This document shows positions 9,337 to 18,079 of a stretch of 20,000 nt of DNA, in pieces. The notes beneath the pieces were generated by a model, which made no database searches, had not been told where the DNA came from, and saw nothing but the letters and a program-made list of their open reading frames with translations. Source of the DNA: Chrysomallon squamiferum (lineage: Eukaryota; Mollusca; Gastropoda; Neomphalida; Peltospiridae); assembly GCA_012295275.1 (NCBI GenBank), contig CM022673.1:15718810-15738809 (forward strand), in the 5' to 3' direction. Each line of letters opens with the position of its first letter. Within the stretch, counting starts at the first letter, position 1. A program made the position numbers and the translations under genes.

Positions 9337-9751
9337 CAAATGAACGCTGCTTTTCACTTTTGATCAAGTTTTAATTACGTATTTGTACAATCATTGATCA
9401 AAAGCATGTACAGTCACTGGCGGTGAACGATTTCGGTTTTATTGTCAATACTCGGCTCCGTATGTAAATGGTTTCATGTAGATAAAAGCAGACACAAAGG
9501 TAAATTTTCTAAACTGAAATGATTTAGTGCTGGTTGTACAGCTGAAGCACGTGACTCGAGGTGACCCTCTGGCGACAATAAAGTACACTTACCGAAATTT
9601 TTGTAGTTTTGTTTATTTAAAATGTTCTTTGATGATTCAAGTCTCTATTTAATTGTTTCGGAATATGTTTGAGTGATTGTACAAGCAAGATAAACAGACT
9701 GTAAATAACAAAGACATGGAGAAAAACAAAGCGAGAGTGATTTTATATATA
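9337..9751. other. non-coding stretch with a single E-box
   Basis: CACGTGAC, a canonical bHLH E-box word, lies at 9548-9555 within GCACGTGACTCGAGGTGACC. Nothing else is recognised. A single E-box has no predictive value on its own. Confidence 0.35.
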
Positions 9752-9845
9752 TCGACAGAGAGAGAGAGAGAGACAATAAAAGAGGAAGAATGTGAGAGAG
9801 AAGGAGTGAGAGAAAATACGGGAAAGAGAGAAGGAAAAGAGGCTA
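9752..9845 (+). repeat. purine-rich (GA)n tract
   Basis: GAGAGAGAGAGAGA (about 9758-9772) is followed by roughly 70 bp of G/A-rich sequence with few pyrimidines. The Glu/Arg/Lys-rich plus-strand frame at 9677-9880 depends on this composition. This is the only clear GA-on-plus array; the other four dinucleotide arrays of this class show CT on plus. Confidence 0.8.
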
Positions 9846-10907
9846 AACACAGATATCAAAAAGACGAAAAGATCAGCTAAAGATAAAAAAAGTAAACAAA
9901 ACAATTTAAAAAAAAATATATGTCCATTCGTCTGTTTGAATCAGTGATTTTTTTGGGGGGTTGCTGTTTCTTTTTCTTTCTTTTTTTCTACATCGAGTTC
10001 AACAAGCGAGTATACACATACAGAACTTCGGACGAAACAAATGACCTGTGTTCTCGGAAAACTACTCAAGCGATGAATCAAACTGACCGTTCACTTCGGC
10101 TCTAACGGTTTCTCCAGACGTCCTTTCTCGTGCTACGTTTGGCAAATTTCACCTTTCATTTGCACCTGGCCAGTGAATGCTAAAAACATAAGTGTAATGA
10201 TTACTCCTCGTTGGTTTTCATGAAAGGGAAATAATTGCCGGCTAAACAGAAACCATCTGGAATAAGTTTAAGTAGACGGTGCTAATGTGGCTGTCTGAAT
10301 CGTCTTCAACCTCTTGGGAGCACTTGGTACTGTCCGAAAATAAGAGGCTGTCCTTCTTTCACTTTTAAATCATTAACTTACTTTTCAACAGATTCGCGCT
10401 ATCACTTTTCCTAAATATTTTTATTTTTATTTTCTAACACTGACACATCTCTCAATGGATTGGTGCACGACAAAGCATGTCTTAACACTTGGCTGATGCA
10501 GTCATGCCAAATGTCACACATCCATAGTTTACTCATCAATCTGTTATATATCTCAATTTCAATCTGAACGGGATCTAACTGAATTGTTTGAGTGCTTCCT
10601 ACTAAGATTAGCAGATGGTGTTGTGTCGCGCTCTGATAGCCTAGTAAACCTAAGGCCAACGGGTTAACCAGAGATGAGGTTTTGAAAAAGTCAAAACTAA
10701 TGTGCAATAATTTCCAATATACGATTTATGCGGAAAGAACGAATAGTGTACATATATCTACTGTAACAATTTTACTATTATTTTAGTTGAAGAAACAATA
10801 ATAATAACGTTAAAAAGCCACAGAAAGGAAAGATTTTGTAACATTACCCCATATTGATCATTTAAAACGTACACTGACATTTAACCGATATTGATATCTA
10901 AAGATAC
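9846..10907. other. non-coding stretch with one featureless open frame
   Basis: A T-rich patch lies at about 9944-9988. The minus-strand interval 10707-10411 is open for 98 codons and is not low complexity, but it starts at TTG with no ATG until about residue 58 and resembles no family I know. Possible exon remnant or chance. I see no repeats, RNA genes or motif clusters. Confidence 0.3.
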
Positions 10908-10955
10908 AAAAAAAAAAAAATAGAAGAAGACAGAAAGAAAAGGAAAGAAAAAGAA
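10908..10955 (+). repeat. poly(A) and purine-rich tract
   Basis: A run of 13 A (10908-10920), then TAGAAGAAGACAGAAAGAAAAGG-type purine sequence. Confidence 0.8.
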
Positions 10956-11537
10956 CAGTGTTATAATGGTAAACTCATACACAGGAAATACGGAATATCG
11001 AACTTCGTACCCAGACAACCGTGCATGAAAATTAGCAACATGTAAGCACGAAAAATACATTAAACGAAGCAAGAAAACATCTGAAATAACAGCCCACTAT
11101 ACAAACACACATGATGATCGTACCCGGCAAATAACAGGTGCGGTTATTGAGGCCTAGAATTATGTTACAGAAAAAAGTTTATCACATGGACTAGGGTTAT
11201 AGGTTGAGAAGAAACCAGAGAGGCCGTATCCGATTACGCGCTAATACTTCTTCAATGAAAACTGCGTGGCATTTTTAATGAATGATATTTCAGCAGTTTA
11301 CAAACGTGGCTGTGGTCATTTTGGTATCCCATTAATCCCCTGTGGTGTGTGTACGCGTTACAGCAATCCATGTAGTGAAAACATAAATCTGACTGACACA
11401 ATACAAGTTAATGAAATGATGTTTTTAGTACGTAAATGATAGCCTTGATTAGATAGTTGGGTTACCTTAAAGAATGTTGTCAGTGCTGTAACCAAAAAAA
11501 CTAATATGTCATCCTTTCTATGTGTATTCAGTATATA
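10956..11537. other. non-coding stretch, nothing recognised
   Basis: Ordinary complexity, AT-rich. No open frame over 60 codons lies within it, and no repeat is seen. Confidence 0.45.
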
Positions 11538-11735
11538 TGTTTGAATAAATATATATCTAATCTATCTATCTGTCTATATTTATATATAAGTCAATATATA
11601 TATTATACATACATACATACATACATATATATACACACATATCCATAAACATGCACATGTACATAATTGCGTTGATACATAATACGTAACATATAAAACA
11701 CAAACATATATATATATATATTTACATACATACAT
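11538..11735 (+). repeat. AT-rich low-complexity block with TATC, ATAC and TA runs
   Basis: TATA-type runs, TCTATCTATCTGTCTAT (about 11561-11577), (ATAC)n (about 11605-11627), TATATACACACAT, (TA)n (about 11706-11722) and ACATACATACATAAG (about 11724-11738). Confidence 0.8.
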
Positions 11736-12840
11736 AAGTATTTTATTTTATTGTCTTTTCAACGAAATACATTTAATAAATACATCGAATATTTTTAAAA
11801 CTTGAAACAATAATAAACACCTTCCTGCCGATTTAAAAGAAAATATTAATAAATATGGCGGCGGTTTTGCGAACTAAGGCAGTTATCTAGCCTAGATTCG
11901 ATGTCGAGCAAGACCTAGTTATAAACTTTTACATGGATTATTAAAACACGAAAACCTGCAGGCTTTACGCGATATCATTTTCATTTTCACACTCATGAAA
12001 TCTCATACAAAAAAAGAAAAGAAAAAATGAAATCTCTGCATATTGCAAATACTCGATGAATATATCATTATTCGTCTGACCTACATAATCACCAAACCGT
12101 GACGCCGTTTGGGTTTTTTTTACTTCCCTAGTGATAATAATTTTTATTTTTGTCGTAACATTTTAACAACTGCACAGGGTTAGCTGTCAGGCGTAATTTT
12201 TAAATCTTATCTTTTTTTAATTTTCAATTTTTTAAATTAAGTATACCGTTTGGATTCAATGGAATGTTTATGGCGTGTGTTTAAAAAGAAATATTTTAAT
12301 ATATGATAATAGGGTAACCGAATATTAATTTTAATAACCTATCTCGACCAGTGACTGGTGGGTAATACGAAAATAAACACTTTCGATTGCTCGCCTTTTT
12401 CCTCTACCCAAAGTCAATAAATTACTGAATTTAGTTTACCCGTTTGGTGTTTGAAGATACTGTGTACCCTGAAACAGATAAAATAATGTTACTGTGCATG
12501 CATGGTCGAAGAAGCTGTATTAATTTAAACAGATGGCTATTACATCATTATAACGTTCAAAGTCTGTTAGATCGCCTGTCGCTTTTTGTGAGGGTATAAC
12601 AATGTATGTCATCATTTAAAGGTATACAATTTCACTGCGGTTTCTTCTTCTTAGTTTTTTTCTTTCTTTTTTTTCTTCTTCCTTTTAGTAATGAACCATG
12701 AAAAGTGTTATAAAATCTCCTACTTTTTTTTAATGCAATCCATCTTATTGGGTGTAATGAATTTTGTAACAAAAATATCTCGCGATTCATGAAAGAAAGT
12801 TAAATGACGTAAATGAAAATGTTGGTACTAAGAGTTCATT

Positions 12841-12841
<1 letters not shown>
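11736..12841. other. non-coding stretch, nothing recognised beyond a YY1-core word
   Basis: AT-rich sequence. ATGGCGGC, the YY1 core, lies at 11855-11862 in AATATGGCGGCGG and is followed by a slightly GC-richer 60 bp. T-rich tracts occur at about 12113-12121 and 12653-12680. No coding signal. Confidence 0.4.
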
Positions 12842-12901
<60 letters not shown>

Positions 12902-12968
12902 TTGTATGCATTATTTAGTAGTAACGATATATAAAACATAGCTATGTATATGTTTGTATGTATATTTA

Positions 12969-13001
<33 letters not shown>
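12842..13001 (+). repeat. two (GT)n microsatellites
   Basis: A pure GT array (12842-12898, 57 bp) and a second (about 12973-13001), separated by AT-rich sequence containing TATGTATATG-type units. The minus-strand poly Thr-His frame is an artefact. Confidence 0.95.
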
Positions 13002-13004
<3 letters not shown>

Positions 13005-13124
13005 TAAATATGCACATAGAATGAGAGAGATGTATGAATGAAATCCAATCAACTTTATCTTCAGAGTAACGATTCAAATCGCTTACGTAAATCGATCTCC
13101 ACAAATGTGTTAAAATATACTGAA

Positions 13125-13126
<2 letters not shown>

Positions 13127-13211
<85 letters not shown>

Positions 13212-13231
13212 CTCTCTAACTCTAACTCTAA
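13127..13231 (+). repeat. (CT)n-(CTAT)n-(CTCTAA)3 compound microsatellite
   Basis: CT dinucleotides (13127-13193) change to CTAT tetranucleotides (about 13193-13212) and then to three CTCTAA hexamers (13214-13231). The unit length grows from 2 to 4 to 6 along one direction. Confidence 0.95.
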
Positions 13232-13527
13232 CTCATACACAAACAAAGACACACACTAACAAATTCACAAAAAATGCATTTTACTACTTAAACTACACTT
13301 TCTTTTTACCATGTGCAACATCTATCATATAAGTCACCAAGTAACCCCCTCTATAAAAATAAGTAATTCGCTCCTCCAGAACTATATAATAAAAGCCAGT
13401 TTGCTCTCTACGGGGTAGTTTTGATATCCCGTATTTTGCATTTAACGTTACAGTGATAAATATCCGTGCGCGGTTTTTCCATAAGCCTTCTCAGCTTGCC
13501 ATGTGTTGGTTCTATCAGAGACTCGGT
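13232..13527. other. non-coding stretch with TATA-like word and splice-acceptor-like word
   Basis: TATATAATAAAAG lies at about 13384-13396. A pyrimidine-rich CTTCTCAG word that would serve as a splice acceptor ends at 13494. Neither is supported by an adjacent recognisable exon. Confidence 0.2.
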
Positions 13528-13549
13528 GGGCGGGACTTCCGGGTTATCA
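13528..13549. promoter_or_regulatory. GC-box / ETS / GATA composite word cluster
   Basis: In 22 bp: GGGCGGG (13528-13534, Sp/KLF GC box), ACTTCCGG (13535-13542, a full ETS/GABP core) directly abutting it, and TTATCA (13544-13549, GATA on the minus strand). Overlapping GGGACTTCC is also close to an NF-kB half-site. Seen: the words. Known: abutting GC box and ETS sites are typical of CpG-type animal promoters. Inferred: possible promoter or enhancer. The open frame overlapping it (13466-13678) has no ATG at all, so it offers no support as a gene start. Confidence 0.25.
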
Positions 13550-13679
13550 TACTTTAAAGAAAGAACCCGTTACGAGAGCTATGTTTATATTTTATTTAAT
13601 GACGAAGTACAGTTTGTCAATCAACAAGTGGAAGAAAGTACTGTGAGATTTAGGGGGGTGTACCGTTACATTTTTTAAA

Positions 13680-13765
13680 AATTATTATTAGTAGTAGTAG
13701 TAGTATTATTATTATTACCTTTTTACTTTTATTTATTTATTTATTTTGTTATTATTATTTTTTTT
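13680..13765 (+). repeat. ATT/AGT trinucleotide and TTTA tetranucleotide tract
   Basis: ATTATTATTAGTAGTAGTAGTAGTATTATT, then TTTATTTATTTATTTT and ATTATTATTTT units. Confidence 0.85.
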
Positions 13766-14153
13766 TTATTGATATATTTATACTATTGTTGTTTTGTTGT
13801 TGATGATATAAAAATATTATCTTTTTCACATCACCATATTTCTATAAATGATAATCCTTATCAAACTAATTATCGATAGATCAACGGAAAACTAATATTA
13901 CATATTAAATATCTTCTAAAGATTACTGCAGCAATGACATTTCATATCAGTTTATAGCTTTTTAAATTATTACTTTTGTAATGACACCTGTAATGTTTTG
14001 TGATTTTTGAAAGGGTTTTCAACTTCCCTCTATTCTCATCATTGATCTGCCCTTGGAAAACTCTTTTACAGGTTACTAGGATGAATAAAGATATGATGGG
14101 GTGACTGGGTTTATATACTTTTATTAATTTCCGTTTATTTCCAAACAGCAAGA
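13766..14153. other. non-coding stretch, nothing recognised
   Basis: AT-rich. The minus-strand 69-codon frame at 13942-14151 is Lys/Ser-rich and unlike anything I know. Confidence 0.4.
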
Positions 14154-14181
14154 ACTTGAAAACGTTAACTTGAAAACGTTA
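14154..14181 (+). repeat. perfect 14-bp tandem duplication inside a short inverted repeat
   Basis: ACTTGAAAACGTTA occurs twice back to back (14154-14167 and 14168-14181). CCAAAC at 14141-14146 and GTTTGG at 14187-14192 form inverted flanks. Confidence 0.85.
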
Positions 14182-14231
14182 GAACAGTTTGGTTATAAGA
14201 GTAAACCATACATACATACGGACGTACACAC

Positions 14232-14412
14232 ACATTGTTTAGACTTCATTCAAGATTATCTTGGAGTGCGTGAGGTCGTGATTGTACTTTGTCCTTCGCC
14301 GGTGCGTTCCCGAATATTGTCTATGTGCAGAGCCTAATCAGACAATATTGAAATCCTAAAATACAGACATGTGCATACACACGTACAGACATACATTGTT
14401 TAGACATCATTC
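14232..14412 (+). repeat. pair of 20-bp direct repeats 161 bp apart
   Basis: ACATTGTTTAGACTTCATTC at 14232-14251 recurs with one substitution at 14393-14412. Each copy follows an imperfect ACATAC/ACGTAC tract, so part of the match may reflect duplication along with the neighbouring microsatellite. Confidence 0.7.
14313..14349. repeat. 10-bp perfect inverted repeat, 17-nt loop
   Basis: AATATTGTCT (14313-14322) and AGACAATATT (14340-14349) are perfect complements. A stem of this size is expected about once by chance in 20 kb, so it carries little weight. No T-run follows that would suggest a terminator. Confidence 0.6.
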
Positions 14413-14690
14413 TTTCTTTTCTTTTCTCTCTTTATATATATATATATTTTTTTATTTTTTTTTTGGTTTCCTCTTTTTTATTTAACATTTGTTTTTCTTT
14501 ATTCCTTCACTCTTTCTTACGTTTCCTCATTCATATTTACTTTTACCTTCTCCTTTCTTCTGCTTGTCTTTCTCTATTTCTTTTCTTCTTATTTTTTCCG
14601 TTTTTCTTTCTTTCTTTTTTTTTTTTTTTCTCTTTTTTCTTTCGTTTTACTTTTTATTTCTATTTCTTCTTTTTTTTGTTCGCATTAGAT
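14411..14690 (+). repeat. 280-bp polypyrimidine-rich tract
   Basis: Nearly all T and C with rare purines apart from a TATATA patch (about 14432-14446). It includes CTTTCTTTC units and a 14-nt T run near 14616-14629. The overlapping Phe/Leu-rich plus-strand frames are artefacts. Confidence 0.8.
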
Positions 14691-14906
14691 GAAATTCAGT
14701 ATTAAAGTCACTTATCACCTGAAAATTTATGACTATTAAAAACAACGATAAACAAACTAAAAATAACTTCAAAGACGCGTAATATATTTATTTTGAAACT
14801 GAACGCTTTACCCTTTAGTTGTACAAAAATAGTTATCATTATCTTGTTTCTCTAATTATAACTCGAATAAATTTAAATCATTTTCTATGATATAACTCGA
14901 AGGCAG

Positions 14907-14936
<30 letters not shown>
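14907..14936 (+). repeat. poly(A) tract, 30 nt
   Basis: A pure run of 30 A followed by about 80 bp of purine-rich sequence. Confidence 0.95.
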
Positions 14937-14938
<2 letters not shown>

Positions 14939-15306
14939 AAAGAAAAAATAGGAAGAAACATGATAATTAAAAAGGGGAAAGAATGACGAATGAAGTTAAT
15001 AAAATGACATAAAAAGAAGAAAAATGACTGAAAGAGAACTATAAAAATAGATAAAGGTTTATTACACACATATATATCATGTTTTGTTTTTAAATCTAAC
15101 ATGAATATCAAATGAATTTGATAAAATCTAAAAGTTTTGTGCGGTCTAAAACTTGCGCAATGTTTCTTTGTTGCTAACATTCCATATCGAGATGTTTAAG
15201 CAGTATATAAATCAGTTAGAGGGAGAACGTGCGTAAGCTAAGAAGAACGAAGCAAAATAAGGGTCAGAGAGAGAAGGTGGGACAAAGAGAAAGTGTGCCT
15301 GCTCTT
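14937..15306. other. purine-rich then ordinary non-coding sequence
   Basis: G/A-rich to about 15050, then ordinary sequence. A GAGAGAGAAGG-type purine patch lies at 15263-15293. No gene seen. Confidence 0.4.
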
Positions 15307-15364
15307 TGTGTGTGTGTGTGTGTGAGTGTGTGTGTGTGTGTGAGAGAGTGTGTGTGTGTGTGTG

Positions 15365-15432
<68 letters not shown>

Positions 15433-15461
15433 AGTGTGTGTGTGTGTGTGTGAGTGTGTGT

Positions 15462-15500
<39 letters not shown>

Positions 15501-15524
15501 TGTGTGTGTGAGAGTGTGTGTGTG
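15307..15524 (+). repeat. long (TG)n array with TGAG interruptions
   Basis: About 218 bp of TG broken at intervals by GA units (TGAGTG, TGAGAGAGTG, TGAGAGTG) and by one TGTCTG. The minus-strand Thr-His frames are artefacts. Confidence 0.95.
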
Positions 15525-15600
15525 GAAAAGAGAGAGAGGGAATTAAAGAAGCTTTTAGAAGAAAAGGAAAAGAGACATAAAGATTTTTTTGGGAGGGATT

Positions 15601-15601
<1 letters not shown>

Positions 15602-15683
<82 letters not shown>
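15602..15683 (+). repeat. 82-nt poly(T) with a single central C
   Basis: 41 T, one C (15643), then 40 T. The flanks are GGGAGGGATTG on the left and GCAAACAACAGG on the right. No polyadenylation signal lies just outside it on the minus strand, so a retroposed tail is not supported. The exact length is subject to sequencing and assembly error. Confidence 0.9.
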
Positions 15684-15685
<2 letters not shown>

Positions 15686-16091
15686 AAACAACAGGTGATA
15701 TTTCAGCTGCTCTAACATTTTACTTAATTTTTAATTTTTAAATTCATAAAGCAACATCTGATTTTAAAATTTTATTTAAAAACTATATATACATAAAAAA
15801 AAATTAAGCTAATTTTCCTTCCCATTTCATGTGAGCCTGCTTCTTTATGTCACTTCTGTTTTTGAGATTCCGAGTCGACTGCAAACAGCCTTTTTAAAGT
15901 GAACGCTGCAATGAAAAATCATCACGAGAAAAAGAGCCGAAACGAATGTTTATTTAAAATATGAGCATCTTGTACAAGCAGCTGTTTGCTAATTTGTTTG
16001 CTAATGTGTCAGTCACGTAATTTATCACAGAGTTAATTTTCAAAAATAAATAAACAAAGATATGCTTTCTGCAATCCCTGGATTACTATTA
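15684..16091. other. non-coding AT-rich stretch
   Basis: Nothing recognised. TTTGCTAATTTGTTTGCTAAT at about 15983-16003 is a small imperfect tandem duplication. Confidence 0.4.
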
Positions 16092-16115
16092 CAATAATAA
16101 TGATATTAATAATAA

Positions 16116-16156
<41 letters not shown>

Positions 16157-16191
16157 GGAAATAAAATAAAAGAAAAGAAAAGAAAAGAAAA
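16092..16191 (+). repeat. (AAT)n and (AAAAG)n microsatellites
   Basis: AAT units with two interruptions (16092-16154), then an AAAAG pentanucleotide run (about 16166-16191). Confidence 0.9.
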
Positions 16192-16324
16192 TCACAATTT
16201 ACACGATAATATTAATGAGGCTGTTATAAATATAAAAACAGTGAAGTTTCACTAGATATTTATACCTATAATGACTAATTATTAATGGATGATTCCGAAT
16301 CATTTTTTGTTGTCATTTGTTTCA
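16192..16324. other. short AT-rich spacer
   Basis: Nothing recognised. Confidence 0.4.
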
Positions 16325-16540
16325 GGGTTTTTTTTTGGGTTTTTTTTTTATATGTGTTGTTTTTGTTGTTATTCTTAGGTTTTTCTGGTTGTTTGTTTTG
16401 TTTAGGGTTTTTTTAGTTTATTTTTTGTTGTTTTTTTTCCTTTCTGCCACTGTTTCAGTGTTTAATTTCTGCTGTTTTCTTTTTTACTTTTCTATTTCGT
16501 TTTCTTTGTTCGTTTTTCTTTTTTCTTCTCTTATTTCGCT
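16325..16540 (+). repeat. T/G-rich then T/C-rich low-complexity tract
   Basis: Long T runs separated by GGG, GG and TTG to about 16440, then T/C-rich sequence. The Phe/Val-rich 94-codon plus-strand frame at 16317-16601 is an artefact of this composition. Confidence 0.75.
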
Positions 16541-16616
16541 CCGCCTCTCTGTTTCAAGTCACTTTTTACATCCGCTCAACACAGCTCCTCATTTTCTTTA
16601 AAGTCCACGAATCTTT

Positions 16617-16720
16617 GTACGCGTCTGTGTACTTAAAATGTACTAAGCAGTAAACGGCGAGGCGTATCGTCTGATCTTTGTACTGCTTCACACGTGCACG
16701 CCAACGCGCAGATGCATGAA
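16617..16720. other. CpG-richer patch with E-box
   Basis: TACGCGTCTG, AAACGGCGAGGCGTATCG, CACGTGCACGCC (E-box at 16691-16696) and AACGCGCAG put about a dozen CpG in roughly 100 bp, denser than its surroundings. ATCTTTGTAC occurs twice about 60 bp apart. No exon is visible. It could be a small regulatory patch. Confidence 0.3.
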
Positions 16721-16873
16721 GATAAGATTCCTAACTCTGTGAGTTTGATAGATCGCTTCTCTGTAACGACATTGTACAAGACGGAGGAGAAAGTGAATTA
16801 AAGAGCAGTTCAACATTTCAACCATTTTTCTAACACTGTTTATGGAATGTTTATTTGTTTTTGATGTAGCTGT

Positions 16874-16876
<3 letters not shown>

Positions 16877-16921
<45 letters not shown>
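16877..16921 (+). repeat. (TC)n microsatellite, 45 bp
   Basis: A pure TC run, the fourth CT-on-plus array in the window. Confidence 0.95.
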
Positions 16922-16924
<3 letters not shown>

Positions 16925-17183
16925 TAAATAAATAAAATTATCTTAATCGTTGCATCTTTTAGTCTACATTTTTGTTAATTTTGGAGGATTGTTTTTTTCT
17001 TCTTTTTTTTTATTGTTTATCTTTTTCTTTTTGCCTGTTATTTTATTTTTATTTTTTTTTCCTTTCTTTTTTCAAACAATCAAAATACTGAATCATTTTA
17101 CTGTTTACATTTTAACTGACAATAATATTACCCACTAACATTAATTTAAAAAAAAAGAAAAAAGAAAACTCTTCCCATACAAA
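16922..17183. other. T-rich then A-rich non-coding spacer
   Basis: T-rich (about 16990-17075) followed by an AAAAAAAAAGAAAAAAG-type tract (about 17148-17167). The overlapping Phe-rich plus-strand frame is an artefact. Confidence 0.5.
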
Positions 17184-17297
17184 TTAACACCTGTTACCGC
17201 AAACATCGCCCAAAGCAGGTGGGCCCGTCGTCACAGTGCTTGACCCACTGCAGACGTAGCAGCACGTGCCGCGCGCCAACCAGACGACACCTCTCAT
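17184..17297 (-). CDS. candidate 37-codon Cys-rich small open frame, low confidence
   Basis: Read on the minus strand from ATG at 17297 to TAA at 17184. It encodes 37 residues starting MRGVVWLARG with Cys at 12, 13, 16, 33 and 37. The start has G at -3. It lies in the GC-rich island and matches no family that I recognise. The first ten residues are short for a signal peptide. A second minus frame over the same island is open from an ATG at 17382 with five Cys. Open frames with Cys are expected in GC-rich DNA by chance. I list it only because it is the most compositionally distinct short frame in the window. No function is proposed. Confidence 0.08.
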   Translation of the reverse strand: MRGVVWLARGTCCYVCSGSSTVTTGPPALGDVCGNRC

Positions 17298-17308
17298 TTC
17301 TGTGGCGA

Positions 17309-17325
17309 TGACCTTGCAGTGACCT
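17309..17325 (-). promoter_or_regulatory. perfect DR5 nuclear-receptor response element (RARE type)
   Basis: The plus strand reads TGACCT-TGCAG-TGACCT, so the minus strand carries AGGTCA-CTGCA-AGGTCA: two perfect half-sites as a direct repeat with a 5-bp spacer. Each minus-strand half-site has a 5' A (AAGGTCA), the extended form favoured by monomer-binding receptors. Known: DR5 is the classical element of RAR/RXR heterodimers, and molluscan RARs have been reported to bind such elements though not to respond to retinoic acid. A further half-site variant, TGACCC, lies at 17241-17246, an E-box CACGTG at 17263-17268, and TGTTCT, a steroid-receptor half-site, at 17326-17331. Function is inferred. 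Confidence 0.4.
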
Positions 17326-17330
17326 TGTTC

Positions 17331-17645
17331 TCGTAACAGTGCAGGAGGTTATGCGAAGCCAAACATCAAAGGAAAACTGCACTTTCCTTATTTGTTCACT
17401 TAGCCTCTAGCTAAATACTGAACGTCTTTCAGGTTAATTAAGCTTGTCTTCTTTGATTTATGTTAATTGACCTGTTACATATTCACTAGTTTCTGCTTGT
17501 TATCGGAATGATCTAAATTAATATTTTGTTTGATGTGACCATCAGTGTTGCATTTTAGAAAGAACAAAAAATGTTCGTACCTTTCTTTTTTCCCTTCTAC
17601 TCTTACATACAAACTCGTAATAATGTGTATACAAACACATACATA

Positions 17646-17646
<1 letters not shown>
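17331..17646. other. non-coding stretch
   Basis: Ordinary AT-rich sequence beyond the GC-rich island; no further feature recognised. Confidence 0.4.

Positions 17647-17694
<48 letters not shown>
17647..17694 (+). repeat. (ATT)16 microsatellite
   Basis: 16 uninterrupted ATT units. The poly-Asn, poly-Ile and poly-Tyr frames across it are artefacts. Confidence 0.95.
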
Positions 17695-17696
<2 letters not shown>

Positions 17697-17882
17697 CATG
17701 ATTTCTTTTATGATAAGAAGAAAAGAAGACTTCAATCAAATATTTGTATTTTAATATGCTTTTATCTTATGTATTAAACCATAAAAAAATATGTTTAAGA
17801 AAAAGTGAGAAAAAAAAGATCCCAAATTACTAAATGTAAACAGATGATAGAAAAGAAAACAAATAAAATTCTTTGGTGGTAA

Positions 17883-17887
<5 letters not shown>

Positions 17888-17929
<42 letters not shown>
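17888..17929 (+). repeat. (TA)n microsatellite, 42 bp
   Basis: A pure TA run of about 21 units, cruciform-prone. Confidence 0.95.
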
Positions 17930-17932
<3 letters not shown>

Positions 17933-17939
17933 GACACCA

Positions 17940-18079
17940 CAAAAAAAAAAAAAAAAAAAGAAAGACTGATCTGACTTAAGCAAAAGAGAATGGGAAAAAA
18001 ACGAGGAAAGAAAAGTAAATTAAAAAAAAAAAAAAAAAAAATGTCATGAAGGAAAAGATTAAAAAAGCAAGAAAAAAGC

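Noticed and set aside
10411-10707. Minus-strand 98-codon frame that is not low complexity
   Set aside because: It starts at TTG, has no ATG until about residue 58, and resembles no known family. Left only as a note.
11855-11905. tRNA/SINE-like pair TGGC and GATTCGATGTC
   Set aside because: The B-box word matches about 8 of 11 positions and the spacing is 39 bp. No stems form.
13214-13231. CTCTAA hexamers as an interstitial telomere repeat
   Set aside because: The animal telomere unit would read CCCTAA on this strand; here it is CTCTAA, only three copies, and continuous with the CT array.
13466-13678. Plus-strand 70-codon frame overlapping the GC-box/ETS cluster
   Set aside because: It begins at GTG and contains no Met. 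It could only be an internal exon, and no convincing donor follows.
14313-14349. Hairpin as a transcription terminator
   Set aside because: There is no T-run after the stem, this is eukaryotic-looking DNA, and a 10-bp inverted repeat is expected by chance.
15212-15718. Minus-strand frame of 168 codons rich in Thr-His and Lys
   Set aside because: It is wholly explained by the TG array and the poly(T) run.
16325-16410. G-runs in T-rich DNA, possible G-quadruplex or telomere-like TTTAGGG
   Set aside because: Only three GGG runs are present, unevenly spaced over 80 bp, and TTTAGGG is not tandem.
16317-16601. Membrane protein-like Phe/Val-rich frame
   Set aside because: The hydrophobicity follows from T-rich DNA. 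The same effect produces the Phe-rich frames at 76-492, 14463-14705 and 16950-17138.
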